A stretch of 64,000 nt of DNA from Planctomycetota bacterium (GTDB lineage Bacteria > Planctomycetota > Planctomycetia > Pirellulales > PLA5). The stretch's first letter is position 1. Each line of letters starts with the position of its first letter. The stretch is taken from NCBI GenBank assembly GCA_003576845.1, contig QEVJ01000016.1, positions 1 through 64,000 on the forward strand, in the 5' to 3' direction. The notes under the pieces were generated by a model. It saw only the letters and a program-made list of their open reading frames with translations. It had not been told where the DNA came from and searched no databases. Both the position numbers and the translations under genes were made by a program. Below, in pieces: positions 1 through 8,371 of this stretch.

Positions 1-97
1 TTCGGTAGACAACGAGCACTCGCGAAACTACGCTGACCGTAGTTGCGCTCACCGTATGCGCGCAATCAGAAATGCAAATTCAGCCATGACAGTGCTT

Positions 98-1051
98 TTA
101 GCCGGTGTCGCCGCCGGCGGTGCAAGTGTTGACGTTCATGTACTTTTCGGGCGAATAGTCGTTCTGTAGCGATGCGGTGAGCCATTCGTAGCACCAAGCG
201 TTCTTGAGCGCATCGTCGGCGGTGAGGCCGGGGAATCCGAGGTGCGGGAACACGCAAACGGGCACGTCGCCGGTGCCCGGATGGCCGGAGATGCGCAGGG
301 CGGTGTGCGCGCGTTCGTGGACGAGGGTTACCGCGCGCGTGTCTTTGTTCGAGATCGCGCCGTCGGCATTGCCGGGGAAGAACCGCGGGCCGAAGGTGAC
401 CGTTTCGTCTTGGAAATTGTTCGACACCTGGGCGGCGTTGGTCGCGTTCGGATCGCAGCGCAGCGGAAACTTGCGATTGAACGACGCGCGGAGGATGCTG
501 AAGTTTTGGAGCAGCGTCGAGAAGTTGAAGGCGTTCGTAATCGCGTCGCCGCTCATTTCCGCGATCAGGTCGATCTTGAAGATGTTGCGGACCTTGGTCT
601 TGGTGTCGACCACGACCGAATTGGGCACGACGATGCCGGCGATGCCGCGGAGCTTGCGGATGGCCGTGTCGAGGTAGTCCTTGGCGTCCTTGACCGCTTT
701 ATTGATGAGGTCCGATTGGCTAACGTCGCAGCCGGGATGCGTTTCGTCGGTGGGAGTTGGCGTGGGCGGGATCGGCTGCGTGCCCGGCGAGCCGGAAAGC
801 TCGTTGAGTTTGGCGAGCGTGGGGCCGTCGGGGTCGACTCGGCCGTCGGCGATGCTCCAACCGAAATGATGGAGTTGAAACCGCTGGATGGCGTCGATCG
901 TCTTCTGGTCGCATTGGACCGTGAGGGCAAGCGGCGGGGCTGGACCGCCTTTCGCCGGGCCGACGCCGTTGAGCAATTGCTTGACGGTCAGGACGTCGTC
1001 GGGGCGGTTCTTGCCGCCCATTCTGCCGACCGATTCGGTAATCGAGGCCAT
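98..1051 (-). CDS. Peptidoglycan-binding-like protein with HExxH metallopeptidase motif
   Basis: This is a 317-residue protein. Residues ~18-88 resemble a peptidoglycan-binding (PG_binding_1-like) domain, with the typical ADGRVDPDGPTLAKLN block. A short Pro/Thr linker follows at ~90-105, then a C-terminal domain with HERAH at residues 245-249, an HExxH zinc site as in M35/lysine-specific metallo-endopeptidases, followed by SGHPGTGD. There is no signal peptide, so any export would be non-classical. The start is set by AGGAG (complement of positions ~1059-1063) just before ATG 1051; a longer open frame upstream lacks support. The substrate is unknown. The fold assignment of the catalytic domain is inference from the motif, while the open frame and the zinc signature are seen directly. 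Confidence 0.75.
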   Translation of the reverse strand: MASITESVGRMGGKNRPDDVLTVKQLLNGVGPAKGGPAPPLALTVQCDQKTIDAIQRFQLHHFGWSIADGRVDPDGPTLAKLNELSGSPGTQPIPPTPTPTDETHPGCDVSQSDLINKAVKDAKDYLDTAIRKLRGIAGIVVPNSVVVDTKTKVRNIFKIDLIAEMSGDAITNAFNFSTLLQNFSILRASFNRKFPLRCDPNATNAAQVSNNFQDETVTFGPRFFPGNADGAISNKDTRAVTLVHERAHTALRISGHPGTGDVPVCVFPHLGFPGLTADDALKNAWCYEWLTASLQNDYSPEKYMNVNTCTAGGDTG

Positions 1052-1264
1052 CGAACTGCTCCTGAGACGAAGGGACGTTCGAAATAGCAGGCCAGGCGTG
1101 CGCCGGCGCCAATTATCTCGCGGCGCGATCGGCGCGCGAAGCGTGCTCGCGAGAGATGCTGGATTGCGAGAGGATCGCCGCCATTTGGTAATCCGCATTG
1201 CGGGACGGCGGCGGCCGGGAAATCTTGGAAAGACCGACGTTTCCGCGAGAGCGCGGGGCTCCGG

Positions 1265-1273
1265 TGCTACAAT
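1265..1273 (+). promoter_or_regulatory. Extended -10 promoter element
   Basis: TGCTACAAT reads as TG-N-TACAAT, an extended -10 box matching TATAAT at five of six positions. It lies about 64 bases before the SGNH hydrolase start. No good -35 box is seen, as expected for an extended -10 promoter. Confidence 0.4.
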
Positions 1274-1336
1274 GCGGGGCACGGTTGGCGCAAGCGGGGC
1301 CTTTCGGACGATCGTTTCCCAGGGGAGAAATCCGTC

Positions 1337-1990
1337 ATGCGATACCAGTTGGCGTCGTCGGCAATCGTTTTGAGCCTGATCGTCTCACCGCTATCCGCCG
1401 CGGACGATCCATTCAAGCCGATCGAGGACAAGCCCGGGTTGCCGCGAGTGCTCTTGATCGGAGATTCGATCAGCATTGGGTACACGTTGCCGACGCGGAA
1501 GGCGCTCGACGGCAAGGCGAACGTGCATCGCATTCCGGCGAATTCGGGCACGACGGCCAACACGCTCGAGAAGCTCGACAAATGGCTCGGCGGCGGGAAG
1601 TGGGATGCAATTCACGTGAACGTCGGCCTGCACGACATCAAACAGGTCCGGGGCGCGCGGCAAGTCTCGCCGGAAGAGTACGAGAAGAACCTGCGGGCGA
1701 TCGTCGCGCGACTCAAGAAAACCGGCGCGATAGTGATTTGGGCGACGACGACGCCGGTGCCCGAGGGCGCGGCGGGGCGAACGCCGGGCGACGAGGTTGC
1801 GTACAACGCCATCGCGGCGAAGGTGATGGCGGACGAGAAGGTTGCCGTGAACGATCTTTACGCGCTGGCGAAGGGGCATCAAGCGAAGTGGCAGCGCAAG
1901 GCCAACGTTCACTTCAACGAGGAAGGCTCGCGAGGTTTGGGAAAGCGCGTGGCGAGCGAAATCGAAAAGGTTCTCGCGGCGAAACGGTAG
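1337..1990 (+). CDS. Secreted SGNH/GDSL-type hydrolase
   Basis: This is a 217-residue protein with a cleavable signal peptide (residues 1-22, ending LSAADD), so it should act outside the cytoplasm. Block I of the SGNH family is IGDSISIG (catalytic Ser in GDS). A block III-like segment is VNVGLHDIK, with His where many members have Asn. The C-terminal block V His is in NVHFNEEG. Family members are esterases, lipases or carbohydrate deacetylases; the substrate cannot be read from the sequence. GGGGAGA about 10 bases upstream of the ATG is a good ribosome-binding site. The gene has its own promoter candidate and converges on miaB, with a dispersed repeat in the gap. Confidence 0.85.
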   Translation: MRYQLASSAIVLSLIVSPLSAADDPFKPIEDKPGLPRVLLIGDSISIGYTLPTRKALDGKANVHRIPANSGTTANTLEKLDKWLGGGKWDAIHVNVGLHDIKQVRGARQVSPEEYEKNLRAIVARLKKTGAIVIWATTTPVPEGAAGRTPGDEVAYNAIAAKVMADEKVAVNDLYALAKGHQAKWQRKANVHFNEEGSRGLGKRVASEIEKVLAAKR

Positions 1991-2042
1991 GGCGGTTGGG
2001 ATAGAGCGACGACGGCCGAGAGTCCGTAGATGGTCGCGTGAT

Positions 2043-2076
2043 TTGGTGGGCCTCACTTCGTTCGACCCAGCCTACG
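2043..2076 (+). repeat. Dispersed 32-34 bp element, copy 1 (CCTACG family)
   Basis: A TGGTGGGCCTCACTTCG core continues to a CCTACG end. Three close relatives occur in this window near 3555, 4125 and 8337. This copy fills the gap between the convergent SGNH hydrolase and miaB genes and ends two bases from the miaB stop. Confidence 0.8.
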
Positions 2077-2077
2077 C

Positions 2078-3547
2078 CTATCCCTTAAGCGATAGCTGAA
2101 ACACTTCCGGCCCGACGTGTTCCGTGACGACGGCGCCGAAGAGCGTGAACGCGGAGGCGTCGTAGATGCGAATTCGCACGATCCGGCCGATTTGGCGGGG
2201 GTTGCCGTCGAAGACGACGATGCGATCGCAGGGCGTGCGGCCGGTTAGCTGGAGCGCGTGGCGGTGCTCGTGTGCGCCGTGTTCATGGCCGACGTAGGCG
2301 TGGTCGTCGTGCGTTTGGCGTTCGGCGCGTTTGCTCGGTCCTTCGACGAGGACATCGACCACGCGGCCGATGAGCGGTTGGTTGAGTTCCTCGCTGATCG
2401 CGTTCTGGACGGCGAGCAGGTCGTTGTTGCGGCGGCGTTTGATGTCGTCGGGCACGTCGTCGGGGAACAGCGCGGGGGCCTTCGTGCCGGGGCGCTCGCT
2501 GTATTTGAAGATGTAGCTGTTCTTGAACCGCTGCTCGCGGACGAGGTCGACGGTTTGCTCGAAATCTTCCTCGGTTTCGCCGCAGAAGCCGACGATGAAG
2601 TCGCTCGTCACCGACGCTTCCGGCACGATCGCGCGGATGCGGGCCATCATGTCGCGATACTGTTCGACCGTGTAGAGCCGCTTCATGCGGTCGAGGATGC
2701 GGTTCGAGCCGCTCTGGGCCGGGACGTGCAAGTACGGCATGACCTTCGGCAGGTCGCGGACGGCGAAGAGCAGGTCGTCGGTCATGTCGTTCGGGAAGTT
2801 CGTGACGAAGCGGAGCCGGTCGATGCCGTCGATGTCTTGGAGCATTGCGAGCAGGTCGGAGAGGCGCGTGGTGCGATCGCCGGCGCGGTGCTTGTAGCTG
2901 TTCACCGTCTGGCCGAGCAGCGTGATTTCGCGGCAGCCTTCGTCGGCGAGTTTTCGCGATTCGCGGACGATCTGCTCCGGCGGGCGGCTTTGCTCCGGGC
3001 CGCGGACCATCGGCACGATGCAATACGTGCAGAACTTGTCGCAGCCGATCATGATGCGGACGTAGGCCTGATAGGGCGACGGGCGCATTTCAGCTTCGCG
3101 CAAGGGGTCGTAGCTCTCGAAGCTTTCGGCGATTTCGAGGCGCGAACCGTCCTTGCGGCCGAGGCTGACGGCGAGCTGCTGGCCGCCGTTGCGGCGGGCC
3201 GATTCGATCATCTCGGGCACCTGGTGCAACTGTCCCGGCCCCACGACCAGATCGACATAGGGGGCGCGCTTGAAGATCAGTTCCTGGTCTTTTTGCGCCA
3301 TGCAGCCGAGGACGCCGATGACCTTGTCGGGGTTGTGGCGTTTGGCGTGCTTGAGGCGGCCCAAGGCGCTGTAGATTTTGTCCTCGGCGTGCTGGCGGAC
3401 GCTGCACGTGTTGAAGAGGATCGTGTCGGCTTTGCCGGGGGCGTCGACCAGTTCGTAGCCCTCTTTGCGCAGCGCGGCGACGACCAGCTCGCTGTCGAGC
3501 ATGTTCATCTGGCAGCCGACGGTTTCGATGTAAAGGCGCTTGGACAT
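2078..3547 (-). CDS. miaB: tRNA-2-methylthio-N6-dimethylallyladenosine synthase MiaB
   Basis: MiaB is a radical-SAM methylthiotransferase that converts i6A37 to ms2i6A37 in tRNAs reading U-starting codons. The 489-residue protein has the N-terminal UPF0004 domain with cluster ligands Cys12 (ETVGCQMN), Cys48 (FNTCSV) and Cys82 (LGCMAQ). The radical SAM motif is Cys169-x3-Cys173-x2-Cys176 (CDKFCTYC). The C-terminal TRAM domain contains QLTGRTPCDRIVVFDG. The TRAM linker carries an unusual His-rich run (HAYVGHEHGAHEHRHA) that I do not expect in MiaB. The ATG is preceded by a dispersed repeat rather than a clear Shine-Dalgarno site. Identity is secure from the motif set and length. Confidence 0.96.
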   Translation of the reverse strand: MSKRLYIETVGCQMNMLDSELVVAALRKEGYELVDAPGKADTILFNTCSVRQHAEDKIYSALGRLKHAKRHNPDKVIGVLGCMAQKDQELIFKRAPYVDLVVGPGQLHQVPEMIESARRNGGQQLAVSLGRKDGSRLEIAESFESYDPLREAEMRPSPYQAYVRIMIGCDKFCTYCIVPMVRGPEQSRPPEQIVRESRKLADEGCREITLLGQTVNSYKHRAGDRTTRLSDLLAMLQDIDGIDRLRFVTNFPNDMTDDLLFAVRDLPKVMPYLHVPAQSGSNRILDRMKRLYTVEQYRDMMARIRAIVPEASVTSDFIVGFCGETEEDFEQTVDLVREQRFKNSYIFKYSERPGTKAPALFPDDVPDDIKRRRNNDLLAVQNAISEELNQPLIGRVVDVLVEGPSKRAERQTHDDHAYVGHEHGAHEHRHALQLTGRTPCDRIVVFDGNPRQIGRIVRIRIYDASAFTLFGAVVTEHVGPEVFQLSLKG

Positions 3548-3554
3548 TTATCGA

Positions 3555-3586
3555 CGTAGGATGGGGCGAGCGAAGTGTGGCCCACC
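3555..3586 (-). repeat. Dispersed CCTACG-family element, copy 2, in the miaB leader
   Basis: This is the reverse-oriented copy of the element near 2043: it reads CGTAGGATGGGGCGAGCG on the plus strand and ends GGCCCACC. It begins eight bases upstream of the miaB start codon, so it occupies the position where a leader and ribosome-binding site would be. Confidence 0.8.
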
Positions 3587-3600
3587 GGGGCGGCGCGCAA

Positions 3601-3708
3601 TTGTGAATTGAAAATGGTGAATTGTGAATTGTGAATTGTGAATGCAGCCGGTGCGGCACGCCTCGCATGTTCACAATTCACAATTCACCATTTTCCATTC
3701 ACGATTCT
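3601..3708. repeat. Heptad-repeat inverted arms (GTGAATT unit)
   Basis: The left arm (3601-3644) is a tandem run of 7-base units of type TGAATTG. The right arm (3667-3708) is its reverse complement (CAATTCA units). About 33 bases of each arm match with one mismatch, and the loop is ~22-30 bases. It lies between the stop of the small membrane protein gene and the miaB leader, both on the minus strand, where a transcript could fold into a long hairpin. Confidence 0.88.
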
Positions 3709-3718
3709 CTGTTGCGGG

Positions 3719-3925
3719 TCAGGCGGCTTTGGGTTGTTTCTTCTTTTCTACTTCCTTGCGGCGTTGTTCTTCGGCGGCTTTGGCGTGCTGCTGGCGTTCG
3801 ATTTCGGTGGCGAGTTGGGCGGAGACGCGGGCGCGGTGGCGGATCATGAGGCGGACGAGGGACACGATGGCGACGTAGGCCGCGGCGGCGAACAGCACCC
3901 AGTCTTTGGTTTCGAGTCCGTTCAT
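3719..3925 (-). CDS. Small single-pass membrane protein
   Basis: This is a 68-residue product that I do not recognise. Residues ~9-26 (WVLFAAAAYVAIVSLVRL) form one hydrophobic helix. A basic stretch (RHRAR) and a charged, probably helical tail rich in Glu, Gln, Lys and Arg follow, ending KKKQPKAA. This looks like a small membrane-anchored coiled-coil protein. The start is chosen at ATG 3925 because GGAAG sits nine bases upstream; the open frame extends further without support. It is co-directional with miaB, separated by the heptad hairpin, so it may be transcribed upstream of miaB. Confidence 0.6.
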   Translation of the reverse strand: MNGLETKDWVLFAAAAYVAIVSLVRLMIRHRARVSAQLATEIERQQHAKAAEEQRRKEVEKKKQPKAA

Positions 3926-4292
3926 GGCGCGGGCTTCCGTGCGGCAGGTCGAGTTGGGGGCCGATCGCTTCATTCTAGCTGGAATCGGCATTTGGAATCG
4001 AGGGGGACCGGGGCGTTGGTGGGTGATCGGCGCGGAGACGATCGGAGTTGCGTTTTCCGGAAGACGGCGATTCGTGCGGATCGAATGGAGCGATGTCGGC
4101 CAAAGCCTGGCAAGACGCCGCGCCTGGTGGCCTCACTTCGTTCGCCCCACCCTACGCGGCGGGACAAGTCGTCTTGCCTCGTTCGCCGGTGCTGTGTAAC
4201 CTCCCGCCGCGCCCGATTTCTTGTACGCCCTTTGCGCGCATGCGCTGGGGTTTGCGATACCGAACTATGTTCCCTTGCGTGAGGAGGACAGG
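3926..4292. other. Intergenic region with one dispersed repeat
   Basis: This 367-base gap separates divergent genes. It holds a CCTACG-family repeat at 4125-4156. No other gene or convincing promoter was found, although both flanking genes must start transcription here. Confidence 0.6.
4125..4156 (+). repeat. Dispersed CCTACG-family element, copy 3
   Basis: TGGTGGCCTCACTTCGTTCG continues to CCCTACG. It matches copy 1 except for a few substitutions and one missing G in the GGGCC block. Confidence 0.8.
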
Positions 4293-7200
4293 ATGTCCGT
4301 CCGATACTCGAAACGTTTGCCGAAGCCGCAGATTTCGCGGTATTTCGCAGTTTGGGCCGTGCCGGCGTTCGTTCTGCCTGGTCTGCTCAGCGTTGCCCTT
4401 GCGTTTGCCGAAGAGCCGGTGCGCGGCGAGCCGAAGCCGGGCGAAGAGGGCGCGGTGGCGGTTGCCACGGACGACCCTGCGGCCGGGTCCACATCGCCGG
4501 CCATCGAAACGCCGTCGCCGAAATCTGCCGAAAAGCCGGAGCCGCAGCCTTCGCCGCCGGCGCCGCCGAGCGCCGCGTTCGGGGATGGGGTGGTCGTTCA
4601 GGCCGGCGACGTCCGCCCCGCGGACGACGACGGCAACGTCGCGCATGCGCTGGCCGTGGAACCTGCCGCGCCCGCGGCGACCAAGACGCCGGAGCCGCTG
4701 CGGTTTCGGGCTGCGCCGCGGTTTACGGTGCAGAAGGTGCTCGGCAACGACGACACGGGTTCGCTGATCGCGCTGTCGTTCAATCACGCCGGCGAGGCGC
4801 TGTTGGCGCGGGAGAACGGGCCGCTGCTTTTGGCGACGGACCGCAATCGGGACGGCGTGGTCGACGCGGTCGCGCCGTATTGCGAAGAGGTGAAGAACTG
4901 TCACGGGATTCTATCGCTCGGCGGACGGGTGTTCGTCACGGCGGAGGGGCCGGAAGGCTTGGGGCTGTATCGGCTCGCCGATAGCGACCTCGACGGGAAG
5001 GTCGACGAAGTCAAGAAGCTGTTCGGCTTTAATTGCAAGGTGCTGGAACACGGCCCACACGGGATCGTGGTCGGTCCGGATGGATTGATTTACATCGCGG
5101 TGGGCAATCACGCGACGCTCGACAAGTCGGCGGAGGAAACCAGCCCTTACGCGAATCCGTATGAAGGCGACTTGGCCGGGCCGCGGTTCGAGGACCCCAA
5201 CGGCATGGGATCGGGCATCAAGGCGCCGGCGGGAACGATCTTGCGCACCGATCAGGACGGCGAGTTCGTGGAAGTGGTCGCCGGCGGGTTGCGCAATGCG
5301 TTCGATCTGGCGTTCAGCGCGAGCGGCGAGCTGTTTACGCACGACGCCGACATGGAATGGGACATCGGGGCGCCGTGGTATCGTCCGACGCGGGTGCTGC
5401 ACGTTACGCCGGGGGCCGATTTCGGCTGGCGGAGCGGTTGGGCAAAGTGGCCGGAATATTTTATCGACACGCTGCCGGCGGCGCTCGACACGCGCGACGG
5501 TTCGCCGGCGGGGATGGTGTTTTACAACCACGTGATGTTTCCCGTGAGCTATCACAACGCGCTGTTTTCGTGCGACTGGGCTAAGGGGCGGATCATCGTC
5601 GTGCGGTTCAAGCCGAACGGGTCGAGCTTTGCCGGCGAGCCGGAAGTGTTCGTCGAAGGGACGCCAATGAACGCGACGGACATTGCCGTCGGGCCGGATG
5701 GCGCGGTGTATTTCACGACCGGCGGGCGCGGAACCGAGGGCGGGTTGTATCGGGTGTCGTGGCAGGGGAAGGTGCCGCCGCAGGTCACGGCGCTGGGCGT
5801 CGGGATTACGGCCGCGCTGCGGCAGCCGCAGCTCGAAAGCGCGTGGGCGCGGCAGGAGATTCTGAAAATTCGCGAGGAACTCGGCGAGCAGTGGGGTCCG
5901 CAACTTGTGGCCGCGGCGATGCAGAAGACGCTGCCGGTCGAGCAGCGGACGCGGTCGCTCGATTTGATGCAGCTTATCGGACCCGCGCCGGCGAAGGATT
6001 TTTTGCTGACGCTCGCGGCGGACGAACAGATGCTCGTGCGGGCGAAGGCGGCGTATCTCTTGGGCATTCACGGCGACGCCACGACGGGCACGACGCTCGC
6101 CAAGCTGATTCACGACGCGGAGCCGCGCGTCGGACGTTTGGCGCTCGAGGCGTTGTCGCGGAGCGGGCAGGTGACGACGCTGGGCAATCTGGCGGAGCCG
6201 CTGTCGACGAACGATCGGCACCTGGTGCTCGCGGCGCGGATTTCGCTCGAAGGCTTGCAGGCGGAGAAGTGGCTGCCGAGCATTTTGGGCGTGCGCGACA
6301 AGCGGCTGTTTGCCAACGCGGCGGCGGCCATGCTGATCGCGCAACCGTCGCCGCAGATGGCGACGGCAGTTGTGGAGCGGGCCCGCAAGCTGATGCTGGA
6401 TCGTCCGACCGAGGCGGATTTGCTGGCACTCTTGCGCGTGTGCGAGTTGGGCGTGCTCCACGGCGAGTTGAGCGAGGAAACCGTCGAGGGACTTTCGGGT
6501 CAGCTTGCGGCGATGTATCCGCAGCGGAGCGCGCTGGCGAATCGCGAGTTGGTGCGGCTGCTCGTGCAGCTCGAGGAGCCGACTTCGGCGGCGAAGATGT
6601 TCGCACAGCTCAAGAGCAATTTGCCGACGGCCGAGAAGGTTCATCTGGCGATGCACCTGGCGCACTATCGGCCGGGGCTGACGAGCGCGCAGCGGTTCGA
6701 TCTGCTGCGGTTTTATGAAGAGGCGCGGGCGCTGCCCGGCGGGTTGAGCTTGGGACGGTATATCGAGCGGGCGGCGATCGAAGTCGGCGGGCAGTTGAGC
6801 GCCGAAGAGCGGCTCAAGATGCTGCGGGAAGGGACCGCGTGGCCGACGACGGCGCTCGCGTCGCTGGCGCGGTTGCCGAGAGAACCGGACGCCGACACGC
6901 TCGTCGCGCTGCGCGCGTTGGACGAAAAGATTGCGGAGGTCGATAGCGACGCGGCCGACCGGTTGCGGATCGGGCTCGTCGCGGTGCTTGCGCGGAGCGG
7001 CGACGCGGAGTCGATGGCGTATTTGCGGTCGCTGTTCGAGAAGCAGCCGGAGCGGCGGGCGGCGATCGCGATGGGGCTTGCGCAGCATCCCGACGGCGAG
7101 AACTGGCCGCTGTTGGTGCAGTCGCTGTCCGTGGTCGACGGCGTGGCGGCGCAGGAAGTGCTGACACGGCTGGCTGGGGTCAATCGCGTGCCGACGGACG

Positions 7201-7928
7201 CGGAGCCTTTGCGGCAGGCGATTTTGCGCGGGTATGCCTTGGGCAATGGGGCGATCGGCGAATCCGGGGCGCTGGCCGCGGTTGGTTTGGTCGAGCATTG
7301 GTCGGGTCAGAAGTTTTACGACGCGAGCGAAGGGGCGCTGGCCGCGCTCGAGAAGGCGCAGGCATGGTTTCACGAGACGTATCCGAATTCGCCGGAGGCG
7401 AAGCCGCTGCCGACGCTCGCGGGCAAGTGGGACATCGACGAGGTGACGCGGCATTTGCGGACGCCGACGAGCCGCGGCGACGTTACGCGGGGGGCGGCGG
7501 TGTATGCGACGGCGAGTTGTGCGAAGTGTCACCGGTTCGGCGAGACGGGCGAGTCGCACGGGCCGGACCTGACGAGCGTCGCCCGGCGGTTCAGCAAGCG
7601 GGAGATTCTGGAAGCGATTCTTTTCCCATCGCACGTGGTGTCGGACCAGTACGCGAGCAAGAGCGTGCGGACGACGGACGGCAAGGTGCTTTCGGGGCTG
7701 GTGACGCGGGACGCGGACGGCAACGCGACGATCCGCACGGCGACGCTGGAGACGGTCGTTGTGCCGAGCGAAGAGATCGAGGACATCGCGCCCTCCAATG
7801 TGTCGAGCATGCCGGAGAAGCTGCTCGATCCCCTGTCGCTGGACGAGATTACCGATTTGTTCGCGTATTTGGCGAAGCCGCCGGTGACGAACGTGGCGCG
7901 GCAGCCGGGGACTGCGCCGAAGAAATAG
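4293..7928 (+). CDS. PVC-type membrane-bound dehydrogenase/cytochrome c protein with HEAT-like repeats
   Basis: This is a 1,211-residue exported protein. The signal peptide covers residues 1-36, followed by a Pro/Ala/Glu-rich linker (~36-130). A beta-propeller of the PVC putative dehydrogenase family covers ~135-490 (LLATDRNRDG, HGPHGIVVGPDGLIYIAVGN). A long HEAT/ARM-like helical repeat region follows (~500-1040). The C-terminal haem domain carries CAKCH (Cys1076, Cys1079, His1080) and GPDLTSVARRFS, typical of the Pirellula/Verrucomicrobium CxxCH haem-binding family. It probably oxidises a sugar or related substrate in the periplasm and passes electrons to the haem; the substrate is unknown. 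The ATG at 4293 is preceded by GAGGAGGA, and the longer open frame is rejected. Confidence 0.9.
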   Translation: MSVRYSKRLPKPQISRYFAVWAVPAFVLPGLLSVALAFAEEPVRGEPKPGEEGAVAVATDDPAAGSTSPAIETPSPKSAEKPEPQPSPPAPPSAAFGDGVVVQAGDVRPADDDGNVAHALAVEPAAPAATKTPEPLRFRAAPRFTVQKVLGNDDTGSLIALSFNHAGEALLARENGPLLLATDRNRDGVVDAVAPYCEEVKNCHGILSLGGRVFVTAEGPEGLGLYRLADSDLDGKVDEVKKLFGFNCKVLEHGPHGIVVGPDGLIYIAVGNHATLDKSAEETSPYANPYEGDLAGPRFEDPNGMGSGIKAPAGTILRTDQDGEFVEVVAGGLRNAFDLAFSASGELFTHDADMEWDIGAPWYRPTRVLHVTPGADFGWRSGWAKWPEYFIDTLPAALDTRDGSPAGMVFYNHVMFPVSYHNALFSCDWAKGRIIVVRFKPNGSSFAGEPEVFVEGTPMNATDIAVGPDGAVYFTTGGRGTEGGLYRVSWQGKVPPQVTALGVGITAALRQPQLESAWARQEILKIREELGEQWGPQLVAAAMQKTLPVEQRTRSLDLMQLIGPAPAKDFLLTLAADEQMLVRAKAAYLLGIHGDATTGTTLAKLIHDAEPRVGRLALEALSRSGQVTTLGNLAEPLSTNDRHLVLAARISLEGLQAEKWLPSILGVRDKRLFANAAAAMLIAQPSPQMATAVVERARKLMLDRPTEADLLALLRVCELGVLHGELSEETVEGLSGQLAAMYPQRSALANRELVRLLVQLEEPTSAAKMFAQLKSNLPTAEKVHLAMHLAHYRPGLTSAQRFDLLRFYEEARALPGGLSLGRYIERAAIEVGGQLSAEERLKMLREGTAWPTTALASLARLPREPDADTLVALRALDEKIAEVDSDAADRLRIGLVAVLARSGDAESMAYLRSLFEKQPERRAAIAMGLAQHPDGENWPLLVQSLSVVDGVAAQEVLTRLAGVNRVPTDAEPLRQAILRGYALGNGAIGESGALAAVGLVEHWSGQKFYDASEGALAALEKAQAWFHETYPNSPEAKPLPTLAGKWDIDEVTRHLRTPTSRGDVTRGAAVYATASCAKCHRFGETGESHGPDLTSVARRFSKREILEAILFPSHVVSDQYASKSVRTTDGKVLSGLVTRDADGNATIRTATLETVVVPSEEIEDIAPSNVSSMPEKLLDPLSLDEITDLFAYLAKPPVTNVARQPGTAPKK

Positions 7929-8371
7929 CGCGGGGAATGCTTTTTGCGGCCGTTGGCGGCGACGAAAAACGGGCGGGTTCGTTTTTTAACGCAGAGGGCG
8001 CGGAGGGTGCGCAGAGGCCGCAGAGTGGTCTTCCGGCGACATCCAAGTGATCTTTTGAAACACGGAGACGCGGAGGCACGGAGAGAATGCAAGGGCAAAA
8101 TGAAGAATGCAGAATGACCGGGGAGGCTCCGTTGCCGGCATTAGCTGGTTGGGTTTCAGTCGTTCCGCGGCGTGTTTCGTGATTTCGTACTTTCGCGCTT
8201 TCGTGGTTTCCAAGGTATCCTCCCACGAAACGAGAGACCGGCGCGGGTAATGGTGAATGCGGTAGCACTGCGCGAAATGGCGGGATCATTCGCACCACAT
8301 TGCGCGTTTTCCATTCACAACTCGGCAGTCGGCGCTTGGTGGGCCTCACTCCGTTCGGCCCATCCTACGAG
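7929..8371. other. Intergenic repeat-rich region
   Basis: This 443-base gap lies between convergent genes. It contains CGCAGAG/CGCGGAG-type runs at ~7988-8025, an 8-base-period run (units like ACACGGAG) at ~8058-8087, a 7-base-period run (AGAATGA-like) at ~8093-8118, an 8-base-period TTTCGTGA-like run at ~8176-8212, and a CCTACG-family element at 8337-8369. No gene is seen. Confidence 0.7.
8337..8369 (+). repeat. Dispersed CCTACG-family element, copy 4
   Basis: TTGGTGGGCCTCACTCCGTT continues to CCATCCTACG. It ends two bases from the stop codon of the giant minus-strand gene, mirroring the position of copy 1 beside miaB. Confidence 0.8.

Noticed and set aside
1-97. A possible gene end at the left edge
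   Set aside because: No frame with recognisable sequence or a stop in a sensible context could be found in 97 bases.
2258-3559. A long plus-strand open frame opposite miaB
   Set aside because: It is the antisense of miaB with Val/Asp/Ala-rich low-information translation, caused by high GC; miaB motifs are clear on the minus strand.
3601-3708. The tandem repeats as a CRISPR array
   Set aside because: The period is 7 bases with no spacers and no cas genes are present.
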